Part shown: positions 44,825 through 53,410 of the stretch, piece by piece
How the letters are laid out: every line of letters starts with the position of its first letter
Position numbering within the stretch: the first letter of the stretch is position 1
From: Roseibium limicola
Lineage (GTDB): Bacteria > Pseudomonadota > Alphaproteobacteria > Rhizobiales > Stappiaceae
DNA length: 64,000 nt
Reading direction: 5' to 3'
NCBI RefSeq assembly: GCF_017313085.1
Contig: NZ_JAFLNF010000001.1
Span: 248,001-312,000 of the forward strand
Translations under genes and position numbers: made by a program
Notes under the pieces: model-generated
Database searches by the model: none
What the model was told of the DNA's origin: nothing
The model's input: only the letters and a program-made list of their open reading frames with translations

Positions 44825-45907
44825 ATGACCGATACACCGCTCAAAAAACGCCTGAAGGCCCGTCTGAAAGCCCACGGCCCGATGACCGTGGCCGACTATA
44901 TGGCGACCTGCCTGGCAGACCCTGCCGACGGCTACTACATGACTCGACCGCCCTTCGGGCGCGACGGTGACTTCATCACCGCACCTGAAGTCAGTCAGAT
45001 GTTTGGTGAACTAATCGGCGCCTTCCTCCTGTCGGCCTGGGAAGCCATGGGATCCCCCACTTCCTTCCAGCTTGTTGAACTTGGCCCCGGCCGCGGCACC
45101 CTGATGGCCGACGTGCTGCGCACCGCCCGCTTACGGCCTGCTTTCATGGCCGCCGCAAACCTGTGCCTGGTCGAAACCAGCGAAGAGCTGCGCCAGACCC
45201 AACGTCAGACGCTAGCCGATGCAGCCCGCTCACCGACCCACTACGATACGCTCGAAGCTCTGCCGGACGGACCGTTGCTGCTGGTTGCCAATGAGTTCTT
45301 TGATGCCCTGCCCATTCACCAGTTCATCAAGACCCCGGATGGCTGGCGGGAACGTTTGGTCGGGCTGAATGATAAAGATGAGCTGAGCTTCGGCGCAGGC
45401 ACCTCGACACTGGACCAGAACTTTCTGCCGCCAATGCTGCGCACCTGCCCGCTCGGCACAATCGTTGAAACCCAGCCCAGCGCCAACGCCATTGCGCAGT
45501 CGATTGGGGAACGCATCTCTCTTTATGGGGGCACCGCACTCCTCATTGACTACGGCTATCTGCGAACTGCCCCAGGCGACACATTGCAGGCCCTGCACAA
45601 GCATCAGTTTGACGATATCTTCGCCCGCCCCGGGGAAGCGGACCTGACCGCACATGTCAACTTCGAGGCCTTGCAGCACGCGGCAACAGTGGGCGGCGCC
45701 CATGCGCAGCTACCTTTGGAGCAGGGAGAATTTCTCCTGCGTCTCGGACTGCTGGAGCGGGCTGGGGCGCTCGGCGCCAATCTTCCGCTTGAGGAGCAAG
45801 ACGCCATTCGAGACGCTGTGGAACGCCTTGCGGCGCCGGAGCAAATGGGACGGCTTTTCAAAGTCCTGGCAATCAGTCAGACTGCCACCCGACTTGACCC
45901 GTTTTGA
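44825..45907 (+). CDS. SAM-dependent methyltransferase, MidA/NDUFAF7-like
   Basis: A 360-residue class I methyltransferase of the MidA family, whose mitochondrial member NDUFAF7 methylates an arginine of complex I subunit NDUFS2. Visible parts are PMTVADYMATCLADPADGYY, the FGRDGDFITAPEVSQMFGEL segment, the SAM motif FQLVELGPGRGTLMADVL, and ANEFFDALPIHQFIKT. By analogy it may modify NuoD in complex I; this is inference. The order lgt, this gene, pgeF is the usual one in the group. Confidence 0.9.
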   Translation: MTDTPLKKRLKARLKAHGPMTVADYMATCLADPADGYYMTRPPFGRDGDFITAPEVSQMFGELIGAFLLSAWEAMGSPTSFQLVELGPGRGTLMADVLRTARLRPAFMAAANLCLVETSEELRQTQRQTLADAARSPTHYDTLEALPDGPLLLVANEFFDALPIHQFIKTPDGWRERLVGLNDKDELSFGAGTSTLDQNFLPPMLRTCPLGTIVETQPSANAIAQSIGERISLYGGTALLIDYGYLRTAPGDTLQALHKHQFDDIFARPGEADLTAHVNFEALQHAATVGGAHAQLPLEQGEFLLRLGLLERAGALGANLPLEEQDAIRDAVERLAAPEQMGRLFKVLAISQTATRLDPF

Positions 45908-46000
45908 TCAGCTGCTGAAGTAGCCGCATCATCCGGGTCGACCAGAGAGCAACGGCAGAACACCGTGCCGGTGAGACAAGATCAGGGAGACCGCACCAGA

Positions 46001-46768
46001 ATGATTGTCGCTGAAGAGCTCGATCACCCTGGCATTCGCCATGCCTTTTTCACCCGTCAGGGCGGGGTTTCGAACGGACTCTATGCCGGCTTGAACATTG
46101 GCCTCGGATCCGATGATGTCCGTGAGCATGTTCTGGAAAACCGGTCCCGCGCCGCCGATCATTTTTCCCTGCCAGTTTCGCGGCTCATCACGCCTCATCA
46201 AATCCATTCTGCCGATGTCCTGACGGTCACCGCCCCCTTCGGCAGGGACGACAGCCGTCACGGAGATGCATTGGTGACCGACCGCCCCGGCCTGCTGCTC
46301 GGCATCGCAACTGCCGACTGCGGCCCGGTGCTCTTTGCCGACCCGAAAGCCCGCGTCATTGGCGCTGCACACTCTGGCTGGAAGGGCGCCATCGGCGGCA
46401 TTGTTGAAAACACACTGACCGCGATGGAAGCCCTCGGAGCCCATCGAAGCGACGTAACTGCGGTTCTTGGACCCACGATTTCCAAAAAGGCTTATGAGGT
46501 CGGGCCAGAGTTCAGGGCCAGATTCCTGACTGACAACCTGATATTCGAACGCTTCTTTTCCCCTTCCGACAAAGCCGGACATTTCATGTTCGACCTTCCC
46601 GGTTTCATCCTCCATCAGCTACAGGAAGCTGGTGTCGGAGCGGCACGTGCACTCGGCCGTTGCACCTATGCAGAAGAGACCCAGTTCTTTTCCTACCGCC
46701 GCACCACCCATCGGGGTGAGCCGGATTACGGCCGACTGCTGTCTGCCATCACGCTGACAGGCAGTTAG
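46001..46768 (+). CDS. pgeF: Laccase-domain protein PgeF (YfiH/LACC1 family)
   Basis: A 255-residue zinc protein of the YfiH family. Members have been described as polyphenol oxidases, as purine nucleoside enzymes (LACC1-like) and, in E. coli, as PgeF, which protects peptidoglycan from wrong residues; which applies here is open. The metal ligands are in PHQIHSADV (His), GIATADCGPVLF (Cys) and GAAHSGWKGAIGGI (His). The segment usually reading GPCI is GPTI, so one conserved Cys is replaced by Thr. ATG 46001 has GGGAG upstream and is preferred to a GTG at 45965. Confidence 0.88.
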   Translation: MIVAEELDHPGIRHAFFTRQGGVSNGLYAGLNIGLGSDDVREHVLENRSRAADHFSLPVSRLITPHQIHSADVLTVTAPFGRDDSRHGDALVTDRPGLLLGIATADCGPVLFADPKARVIGAAHSGWKGAIGGIVENTLTAMEALGAHRSDVTAVLGPTISKKAYEVGPEFRARFLTDNLIFERFFSPSDKAGHFMFDLPGFILHQLQEAGVGAARALGRCTYAEETQFFSYRRTTHRGEPDYGRLLSAITLTGS

Positions 46769-46808
46769 TTCAGACACCCAGCCGACCCTATCGACACAGC
46801 GAGGCGCA

Positions 46809-47966
46809 ATGGCACTGCATTTCTCCGATGAAGAATTTGCTGACCGGTTGGCCCGCCTGCGGGCTCGCATGCAAAGGGACAAGCTGGATTGTCTGCTGCT
46901 CTTCGCTCAGGAGAGCATGTACTGGCTGACCGGCTATGACACGTTTGGTTTCTGCTTCTTCCAATCCCTTGTCGTCACTCGCGACGGCAGTATGGTCCTA
47001 CTGACGCGCTCTGCCGATCAGCGGCAGGCCCGTCACACCTCCACGTTGTCCGATATCCGCATATGGGTAGACCTTGGCGATGCCAATCCGGTCAGTCAGC
47101 TGAAGGATCTGTTGTTTGAACTGGACATGCTCGGCGGTCGCATTGGTGTTGAGTTCGACACCCATGGGATGACCGGATCTGTCGGCATCGCGCTGGCAGA
47201 ACAGCTGAACAGTTTCGCAGAGTTGTGTGATTGCTCACCGCTGGTCCCAAGCCTGCGGGCAATCAAATCGCCAGAAGAACTTGTCTACATCCGCAAGGCC
47301 GCTGAACTCGCCGATCTGGCTTTCGAGAAAGCCCTCCCCGAAATTCACGGCGGCGCCGACGAAGCCCGCATACTCTCCATTCTCCAGGGCACAGTTCTTG
47401 AAGGTGGTGGCGATTACCCCGCGAATGAATTCGTCATCGGCTCGGGTCGCGATGCCCTGCTGGTGCGGTATCAGTCCGGCCGCCGTATCCTCAAGGAAAC
47501 CGACCAGCTGACCCTGGAGTGGGCCGGATGTTATCGGCACTATCATGCGGCTCTGATGCGCACAGTTCCCATTGGCAGACCATCAGCCCGTTTTCAGGAA
47601 ATGGAAGCGGTTGCCTGGAAGGCTCTGGCCGCTGTAGAGCAAGCCATGAAGCCTGGAAACACGTTTGGGGATCTGTTCAAAGCCCATGCCGACGTGATCG
47701 ATGAGCATGACATGATGCCGCATCGATTGAACTCCTGTGGCTATTCGCTCGGGGCACGCTTTGCACCCAGCTGGATGGATCCGCCGATGGCCTACCGTGA
47801 TAACAATGAGCTGATCGAACCCAACATGGTGCTCTTCCAGCATATGGTTTTGATGGATTCGTCTAGCGATACTGCCGTCACTCTCGGCCGCAGCTACCTG
47901 ACCACGAATGGTAATGCGGAATGTCTTTCCCGACTTCCTCTCGACCTGCCGCTCAACTCGGGCTAA
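46809..47966 (+). CDS. M24-fold (Xaa-Pro peptidase/creatinase-type) hydrolase lacking metal ligands
   Basis: A 385-residue protein with the creatinase N-terminal domain (RLARLRARMQRDKLDCLLLF; MYWLTGYDTFGF) and a pita-bread catalytic domain. All five usual metal ligands are changed. The first Asp pair region reads LTLEWAGCYRHYHAALMRT (residues 234-252) in place of D..G......SD.TRT, the His segment reads SCGYSLGARFAPSW, and the two Glu positions are in VLFQHMVLMD and AVTLGRSYL. That pattern is shared by metal-free relatives such as creatinase and ectoine-hydrolase-like proteins. Peptidase activity is therefore unlikely; a C-N hydrolase is more likely. Confidence 0.85.
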   Translation: MALHFSDEEFADRLARLRARMQRDKLDCLLLFAQESMYWLTGYDTFGFCFFQSLVVTRDGSMVLLTRSADQRQARHTSTLSDIRIWVDLGDANPVSQLKDLLFELDMLGGRIGVEFDTHGMTGSVGIALAEQLNSFAELCDCSPLVPSLRAIKSPEELVYIRKAAELADLAFEKALPEIHGGADEARILSILQGTVLEGGGDYPANEFVIGSGRDALLVRYQSGRRILKETDQLTLEWAGCYRHYHAALMRTVPIGRPSARFQEMEAVAWKALAAVEQAMKPGNTFGDLFKAHADVIDEHDMMPHRLNSCGYSLGARFAPSWMDPPMAYRDNNELIEPNMVLFQHMVLMDSSSDTAVTLGRSYLTTNGNAECLSRLPLDLPLNSG

Positions 47967-48047
47967 AGCTTTTAATGATTTCGCCAAGCTGCTGCCGATT
48001 CCCACGGCATCGGAACATGTTTTACTTGATCGGACCGGACCATTCGC

Positions 48048-48566
48048 GTGGCCTTGCCTAATACGACTCTCCTTCGCTGGACGGCTCTTGCCGCGACCGC
48101 TTTCGTTCTTGTTGCCTGTCAAAACCGGCCAGAGCCGCCCAAGCTGATCGGCACTCCGGCTCCGGCACTGCAGCCAGCCGGAGCGACGCCTCGTGCTTCG
48201 GACGGTCGCATGACCTTCGCCTTTGAACCCTTCACCGGCGCGCCCGGCAACATCGCCGATGAGCTGTCGCAAGAGATCGGGGAAGAAGCCCATCGCCAGG
48301 GCCTTGTTCTGGTTCGTCGCGTCGGAGCGAGTTCGACCTTCCGGGTCAACGGCTATCTCTCCGCCACCGGCGCCCCCTCCTACGCCACGCTGTTCTACGT
48401 CTTTGACGTGGTTGATGGCAGCGGCAAGAGACTGAAACGGATTTCGGGAACGGAAGTCGCCGACGGCGTTTCAGGCGATCCATGGCAAGCGGCCGACGGA
48501 GATGCTCTCCGGCGAATCGCAAAGCGTACTGTTGTGGAAATCAGCGCCTGGTTGAACAGCAGGTAG
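48048..48566 (+). CDS. Lipoprotein of unknown function
   Basis: A 172-residue precursor with a lipoprotein signal (LLRWTALAATAFVLVAC, lipobox LVAC, with Cys near residue 24) and a mature domain of strands and helices: FAFEPFTGAPGNIADELSQE, LVRRVGASSTFRVNGYLSAT, APSYATLFYVFDVVDGSGKR. No named family is recognised. The GTG is the only start compatible with the signal peptide, apart from a TTG two codons on. It follows the M24 gene by 81 bases. A short gap before prs (48567-48830) shows nothing else. Confidence 0.75.
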   Translation: MALPNTTLLRWTALAATAFVLVACQNRPEPPKLIGTPAPALQPAGATPRASDGRMTFAFEPFTGAPGNIADELSQEIGEEAHRQGLVLVRRVGASSTFRVNGYLSATGAPSYATLFYVFDVVDGSGKRLKRISGTEVADGVSGDPWQAADGDALRRIAKRTVVEISAWLNSR

Positions 48567-48830
48567 ACTTAAAACGGTTCGTATGAACAGCGGATGGCCT
48601 TTGAGCCAGCTAACTGAGGTCTTCCGTTAATTAAAATCGTAATTCCGCCAATTCCGGCAAGACTCATGGTTGTCGGAGTGAGGCTGGGTTGTTAAAACGC
48701 GCCGCCCCACCAAGGCAGACCGGCGCAACAAAACGACGCACGGCATTAACTCATCAGGGATCCGGTCCGGCCGCCATCCGATCAAGCACGATTTAGGCGC
48801 CCGGTGTCGCACCAGAAGGACATGCGGCCA

Positions 48831-49763
48831 ATGAAAATCGTCGCGGGCAATTCCAATCGCGCCCTCGCTGAAGAAATCTCGAAATATCTCGAAGTGCCGC
48901 TGGCCAAATGTCAGGTCCGTCGCTTCGCCGATCAGGAGATTTTCGTCGAGATTCAGGAAAACGTACGCGGCGAAGATGTCTTCGTCGTGCAACCAACCAG
49001 CTACCCGGCGAATGACCACTTGATGGAGCTGCTCATCATCATAGATGCGCTGCGCCGTTCTTCCGCTCGCCGGATTACCGCCGTCATCCCTTATTTCGGC
49101 TACGCCCGTCAGGATCGCCGCGCTTCCGGTCGAACTCCGATTTCCGCCAAACTGGTGGCAAATCTGATCACCGAAGCCGGTGCAGACCGTATTTTGACCC
49201 TGGATCTCCACGCTGGACAGATTCAGGGTTTTTTCGATATCCCGACCGACAACCTGTTTGCCGCCCCGGTGATGACACGCGACATCAAGGAGCGCTACGC
49301 TTCCGACAATGTCATGGTCGTCTCCCCGGATGTCGGCGGCGTGGTTCGCGCGCGTGCGCTGGCAAAGCGCATCGAGGCTCCACTGTCCATCGTCGACAAG
49401 CGTCGTGACAAGCCCGGAGAATCGGAAGTCATGAACATCATCGGTGAGGTCAGCGGTTTCGACTGTATCCTCGTCGATGACATCGTCGACAGCGGCGGCA
49501 CGCTCTGCAACGCCGCTGAAGCCCTGCTCAAGCAGGGCGCCAAATCGGTGACGGCCTATATCACCCACGGCGTTCTCTCCGGGGGCGCAGTCGCACGCGT
49601 CTCGGCCTCCAAGCTGAAGGAATTGGTGATCACCAATTCCATCGAACCGACGGCTGCGATCTCGGCGGCTCCCAACATCCGGGCGGTCTCCATTGCCCCC
49701 CTGATTGGCGAAGCCATCAACCGGACGGCTCTCGAAAAGTCGGTTTCCAGCCTTTTCAGCTGA
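48831..49763 (+). CDS. prs: Ribose-phosphate pyrophosphokinase
   Basis: Makes PRPP from ribose 5-phosphate and ATP for nucleotide, His and Trp synthesis. The 310-residue protein has [40 protein letters not shown], the signature [20 protein letters not shown] and the PRPP loop [17 protein letters not shown] 48831 is ten bases after AGAAGGA; an ATG at 48822 is too close to that site and a GTG at 48804 is less likely. A strong terminator ends it. Confidence 0.96.
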   Translation: MKIVAGNSNRALAEEISKYLEVPLAKCQVRRFADQEIFVEIQENVRGEDVFVVQPTSYPANDHLMELLIIIDALRRSSARRITAVIPYFGYARQDRRASGRTPISAKLVANLITEAGADRILTLDLHAGQIQGFFDIPTDNLFAAPVMTRDIKERYASDNVMVVSPDVGGVVRARALAKRIEAPLSIVDKRRDKPGESEVMNIIGEVSGFDCILVDDIVDSGGTLCNAAEALLKQGAKSVTAYITHGVLSGGAVARVSASKLKELVITNSIEPTAAISAAPNIRAVSIAPLIGEAINRTALEKSVSSLFS

Positions 49764-49787
49764 GACTGACAGCCCCACTTCGACGAC

Positions 49788-49818
49788 AAAAAGCCGGCCC
49801 CAGTGGCCGGCTTTTTTT
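49788..49818 (+). terminator. Intrinsic terminator after prs
   Basis: A perfect 7-base GC stem (GCCGGCC / GGCCGGC) with a CCAGT loop, preceded by five A and followed by seven T. It is also usable by the leftward DUF930 gene. Confidence 0.95.
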
Positions 49819-49838
49819 GTCCGTGTGGCGCTCAGGGC

Positions 49839-50213
49839 TCACGGATAGAGATAATATTGGTCCCATGAAGATCGCGGCACCTGTTTGCCCACTTCCAGCT
49901 CGAACTTCACTACCTTCTGATGATCGGGATCGGTCAAGCAATTGTAGGACAGCCGGAACCACTTCTGCTTTCGACGGAACGCCGCTCCTGGAGCCGTGAC
50001 CGAATGGTCACTATAGACCGGATCCTCGAACGTATAGGCGATCACCTTGTCCGCGTTCAGCCGCGTCATGGCCTCAACATCGCATCGCTGTTCAAGCTGC
50101 TGCTGAGGCGTAATCAGCTCCATCCCCGAACTTGCATGCGCAGCAAGTATGCCCCCTGAGGGGATTATTACGGCAAAAGAAACCGCCAAACCAATTCCAC
50201 TTGCTCGTTTCAT
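49839..50213 (-). CDS. Secreted DUF930 domain protein
   Basis: A 124-residue precursor: signal peptide (GLAVSFAVIIPSGGILAAHA) and a compact domain starting LEQRCDVEAMTRLNADKVIA. GAAFRRKQKWFRLSYNCLTD and VVKFELEVGKQVPRSSWDQY complete the DUF930 pattern, with two Cys likely bonded. The function is unknown; the family is common in Hyphomicrobiales. The ATG at 50213 gives the signal peptide and has CAGGGG upstream. It is inserted, in reverse, between prs and rplY. Confidence 0.82.
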   Translation of the reverse strand: MKRASGIGLAVSFAVIIPSGGILAAHASSGMELITPQQQLEQRCDVEAMTRLNADKVIAYTFEDPVYSDHSVTAPGAAFRRKQKWFRLSYNCLTDPDHQKVVKFELEVGKQVPRSSWDQYYLYP

Positions 50214-50495
50214 GATGGCCCCTGTTTTAAGACGCTTCGCCCAGAGGTATGCGTCAGTTTCTATCAGATACCCAACGTGTCGTAGAAAAAGCGGGCCAGA
50301 AATGGGCAAGGATGCCCGCGCCCGTTTTTTTCGACCTTATTCCCCACTCACGGACGCAATCCTGACGATACAAGCGACAATAGATGGCAAGTCATCCGCA
50401 ATTCTCTATCTTCATGCGCAAAAGTCGAACCGACCGAGCGCGTCCAAGCCAGTCCTTTTCCGAAAGATCACAGAGCAGCGCGGATCCCCAGAAGC

Positions 50496-50524
50496 TTGCA
50501 CTCTCTCGGAGTTTCCGCTATAGG
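50496..50524 (+). promoter_or_regulatory. Promoter of rplY
   Basis: TTGCAC at 50496-50501 and TATAGG at 50519-50524 are separated by exactly 17 bases, a textbook housekeeping sigma-70 arrangement. It would start transcription about 105 bases before the rplY ATG. The rest of the gap between the DUF930 gene and rplY (50214-50495) shows no gene. Confidence 0.7.
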
Positions 50525-50560
50525 ACCGCCTGCGTCTGCACCCCTGGAGGAGGCGCATCT

Positions 50561-50608
50561 GGACCGATTCCGGATCCGTGGCCTTTGGCCCACAGGATAC
50601 GCCGGTCC
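50561..50608 (+). promoter_or_regulatory. Leader hairpin upstream of rplY
   Basis: GGACCG (50561-50566) pairs with CGGTCC (50603-50608), enclosing a second imperfect stem (GTGGCC TTT GGCCCAC, 50578-50593) and a self-complementary CGGATCCG. It sits between the promoter and the ribosome site. Ribosomal protein genes are often autoregulated through such leaders, so this is a candidate bL25 leader. Confidence 0.4.
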
Positions 50609-50637
50609 ATGTTTTATACATCCGAAGGAGTTTTGCC

Positions 50638-51267
50638 ATGGCTAACGGCTACGAGCTGAAAGCAACGGCACGAGACCGGGTGGGCAAGGGGGCCGCTCGT
50701 GCATTACGTCGCGAAGGTCTTATTCCCGCTGTCATCTATGGTGACAAAAAGCCGGCACTGCCGATTACGATTCCTGCGAAGGAAACCACCCTTGCTCTGC
50801 ATAAGGGCGGATTCCTGACGCATATCGCAACCATTGAGGTTGACGGTAAGAAGCACCAGGTTATCGCCAAGGATTTCCAGCTGCATCCAGTTCGTGACGA
50901 ACTGGTTCACGTTGATTTCCTGCGCGTTACCAAGGGCTCTACCCTGACCGTTGAAATCCCGGTTCACTTCCTCAACGAAGAAACCTGCCCGGGTATCAAG
51001 AAGGGTGGCGTGCTGAACATCGTACGTCACACTGTGGAAATGAACGTTCCAGCAACGTCCATTCCGGAATCAATCGACTTTGACCTCTCGGCGTTCAATC
51101 TCGGCGATTCGATCCACATCTCTGCAACGACCCTGCCGAAGGGCTGTGAGCCAACCATTACCGATCGCGACTTCACTGTTGCAACGATCGCGTCTCCGGC
51201 TGGCCTGAAGTCCGACGACAATGACGACGCAGAAGAAACAGAAGCCGAAGGCGAGAGCGAAGCTTAA
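50638..51267 (+). CDS. rplY: Large ribosomal subunit protein bL25 (general stress protein Ctc form)
   Basis: Binds 5S rRNA in the large subunit. The 209-residue long form has the L25 domain ([51 protein letters not shown]) and the C-terminal Ctc beta domain ([40 protein letters not shown]). It ends in an acidic tail ([17 protein letters not shown]). ATG 50638 has GAAGGAG upstream. Followed by a terminator and then pth, the conserved order in this group. Confidence 0.96.
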   Translation: MANGYELKATARDRVGKGAARALRREGLIPAVIYGDKKPALPITIPAKETTLALHKGGFLTHIATIEVDGKKHQVIAKDFQLHPVRDELVHVDFLRVTKGSTLTVEIPVHFLNEETCPGIKKGGVLNIVRHTVEMNVPATSIPESIDFDLSAFNLGDSIHISATTLPKGCEPTITDRDFTVATIASPAGLKSDDNDDAEETEAEGESEA

Positions 51268-51325
51268 TAGTGCGCTCCCCAAACGCTTTTCGTGGGAAGA
51301 CGGTTCTCCGCCTTCCCACTTCCAG

Positions 51326-51349
51326 ACCGCTGACCCGTCAGCGGTTTTT
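51326..51349 (+). terminator. Intrinsic terminator between rplY and pth
   Basis: A perfect 9-base stem (ACCGCTGAC / GTCAGCGGT) with a two-base gap (CC) and TTTT. A second, upstream hairpin (TGGGAAG 51294-51300 / CTTCCCA 51313-51319) precedes it. Because pth begins 31 bases later with no obvious promoter, readthrough or attenuation would set the pth level. Confidence 0.8.
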
Positions 51350-51380
51350 GTGTATTTGAAGACCTGCAAGAGGCATTGGG

Positions 51381-52157
51381 ATGAAGCTGATTGTCGGCCT
51401 GGGTAACCCGGGCGCCAAATATGAGCACAATCGGCACAACATCGGCTTCCTCGCCGTCGATGAAATTCATCGGCGCAATTCCGGCTTCCCCCCCTGGCGG
51501 CCACGCTTTCAGGGCCAGGTCAGCGAAGGTCGTCTCGGATCTGACAAAGTTCTTCTTCTGAAACCATCAACCTTCATGAATGACAGCGGGCGCTCGGTCG
51601 GAGAAGCCATGCGCTTCTTCAAGCTTGAGCCGGCCGACATCGTCGTGATCCACGACGAACTGGACCTTCCGGCTGCAAAATTCCGCATGAAAGCCGGGGG
51701 CGGCCACGGCGGGCAAAATGGCCTGCGGTCGATCACCGCGCACATCGGCGCCGACTTCCGGCGTCTTCGCCTTGGTATTGGCCATCCAGGCGATAAAAAG
51801 CTGGTCTCCAACTATGTCCTCGGTGATTTCGCCAAGGGTGACCGGGAGTGGCTTGAACCGCTCCTGATGGAGATTGCCGACAACGCCGGGCTCCTCGCTG
51901 ACGGTCAGGACAGCCAGTTTGCCAACAAGCTGACGCTGGTGCTGACACCGGAAAAAACCCGCCGCGAGAAAAAGCCATCCACCGACGAGCAACCCAAAAC
52001 CGCTGAGAAGACGGCCACAGCAGCTGTCCCAAGCGCCACGCCGAAAAAGCCAAAAGCCCAGAGCCACATCCGGCAGGCACGGCAGCAGGTCACGTCCAAC
52101 CTGCCAAAGTCCGGCCCTATGGCAGAGATGCTGAAAAAGCTGCTCAACAAGGATTGA
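51381..52157 (+). CDS. pth: Peptidyl-tRNA hydrolase, with a basic C-terminal tail
   Basis: Frees tRNA from stalled peptidyl-tRNAs. The 258-residue protein has the active-site His in [32 protein letters not shown], the Asp segment [17 protein letters not shown] and [18 protein letters not shown]. About 65 residues follow the usual end, rich in Lys, Thr and Ala ([17 protein letters not shown] onward) and ending [14 protein letters not shown]; similar tails occur in alphaproteobacterial Pth. The ATG follows rplY behind a terminator. Confidence 0.96.
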   Translation: MKLIVGLGNPGAKYEHNRHNIGFLAVDEIHRRNSGFPPWRPRFQGQVSEGRLGSDKVLLLKPSTFMNDSGRSVGEAMRFFKLEPADIVVIHDELDLPAAKFRMKAGGGHGGQNGLRSITAHIGADFRRLRLGIGHPGDKKLVSNYVLGDFAKGDREWLEPLLMEIADNAGLLADGQDSQFANKLTLVLTPEKTRREKKPSTDEQPKTAEKTATAAVPSATPKKPKAQSHIRQARQQVTSNLPKSGPMAEMLKKLLNKD

Positions 52158-52248
52158 ACCCAGCTTCGTCTCGCCATTACGACACGTATGGCACACACTC
52201 CCGAAGGCCTAAAGCGGGGCTTTCGGAAATCAGTCGCAGGGAACTGCC

Positions 52249-53283
52249 ATGACCTTCAAATCCACTTACTTGCTGAAGTGCCTCACCTTCGCCTGCGCTG
52301 TAGCCGCCCTCAGTGTGTCCCCGGGCCTGGCTCAGGTCAAAATGGACGGTTACATCCTGGCCAGCAAATCCTGCGAGGCCTATCAGTCCGCCAAGCGACG
52401 CAGCAACCCCGGCAAGGTGGAAACGGTTGAGGGCCAAATTTACCCTCTCCTCGCGCTCAACAAGCCTCAGGGCGAATTTTACCTCATCCGGATCCCCGGT
52501 GCGCCAGGAGAGGAGAAACGCTGGATCAGCACCGTCTGCGGGACGCCTCAAGCCTCACGCAAGGCAAGCATCACACCTGACACGAAGCGTCCCAGCAAGC
52601 AGGCCACCCCCGCGCGTGAATCGACCAACAATGTGCTCGTGTTGAACTGGTTGCCAGCATTCTGCGAGGACCGACCGCGCAAGCGTGAATGTAAGGCCCT
52701 GAACAACAACCGCCTTCCCAATGCTGCCCGTCGCTTTTCCATCCATGGACTGTGGCCACAGCCGCGCGACAAAGAGTATTGTAACGTTTCTTCTCGCGAC
52801 AAGGCCCTTGATCGCTCGTCCTGGCGCAACCTGCCTGCGCCCGACATTGACCGAGCCACCGCAAAGAAGCTGGCCCAGCTCATGCCTGGTGCAGCCAGCG
52901 ATTTACATAGGCACGAGTGGATCAAGCATGGCACCTGCTATCTTGCCGCAGGAGGGGCGGACGAGTATTTCGACGACATGATCCAACTCACCGAAGAGAT
53001 AAACCATTCTGCGGTTGTGGATCTGCTCACCTCCAACATCGGCCGTGAGCTTTCAACCTCCACGATCCGCACAGCCTTCGACAAGGCATTTGGCCCAGGC
53101 ACCGGTGATCGCGTCAGCATCAAGTGTGCAAATGATGGCAGAAGAGTTCTGCTGAGCGAGCTCTGGATCAACCTCAATGGCCATATTTCACCCGAAAGCG
53201 GTCTCGGCACGTTGACACGGAATGCGCGAAAAGCCCGCGGCGGCTGCAGAAGCGCGATCATCGACCCAGCCGGACAGCAGTAG
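52249..53283 (+). CDS. Secreted ribonuclease T2 family protein (copy 1)
   Basis: An endoribonuclease precursor of 344 residues. A signal peptide (CLTFACAVAALSVSPGLA) is followed by a domain of about 100 residues (VKMDGYILASKSCEAYQSAK to RWISTVCGTP) and then a Ser/Pro-rich linker. The RNase T2 domain has both catalytic sites: CAS I FSIHGLWPQPRDKEYC near residue 163 and CAS II HEWIKHGTCY near 221. Both His residues and the Glu and Lys of CAS II are intact, so the enzyme should be active, in the periplasm or outside. The N-terminal domain has two Cys and no family I recognise. A paralogue follows directly. Confidence 0.92.
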   Translation: MTFKSTYLLKCLTFACAVAALSVSPGLAQVKMDGYILASKSCEAYQSAKRRSNPGKVETVEGQIYPLLALNKPQGEFYLIRIPGAPGEEKRWISTVCGTPQASRKASITPDTKRPSKQATPARESTNNVLVLNWLPAFCEDRPRKRECKALNNNRLPNAARRFSIHGLWPQPRDKEYCNVSSRDKALDRSSWRNLPAPDIDRATAKKLAQLMPGAASDLHRHEWIKHGTCYLAAGGADEYFDDMIQLTEEINHSAVVDLLTSNIGRELSTSTIRTAFDKAFGPGTGDRVSIKCANDGRRVLLSELWINLNGHISPESGLGTLTRNARKARGGCRSAIIDPAGQQ

Positions 53284-53410
53284 CGCCCGCAGTCATCGCA
53301 AACTGGTCGCGAATCCAAGTTAACGCAAAGCAACGCCTTTAACTTGCACACGCGTCGCACTACAATCCAAGGTGTGTTACGTCGACAAACACGCGCTGGA
53401 AGGCAAAGTC

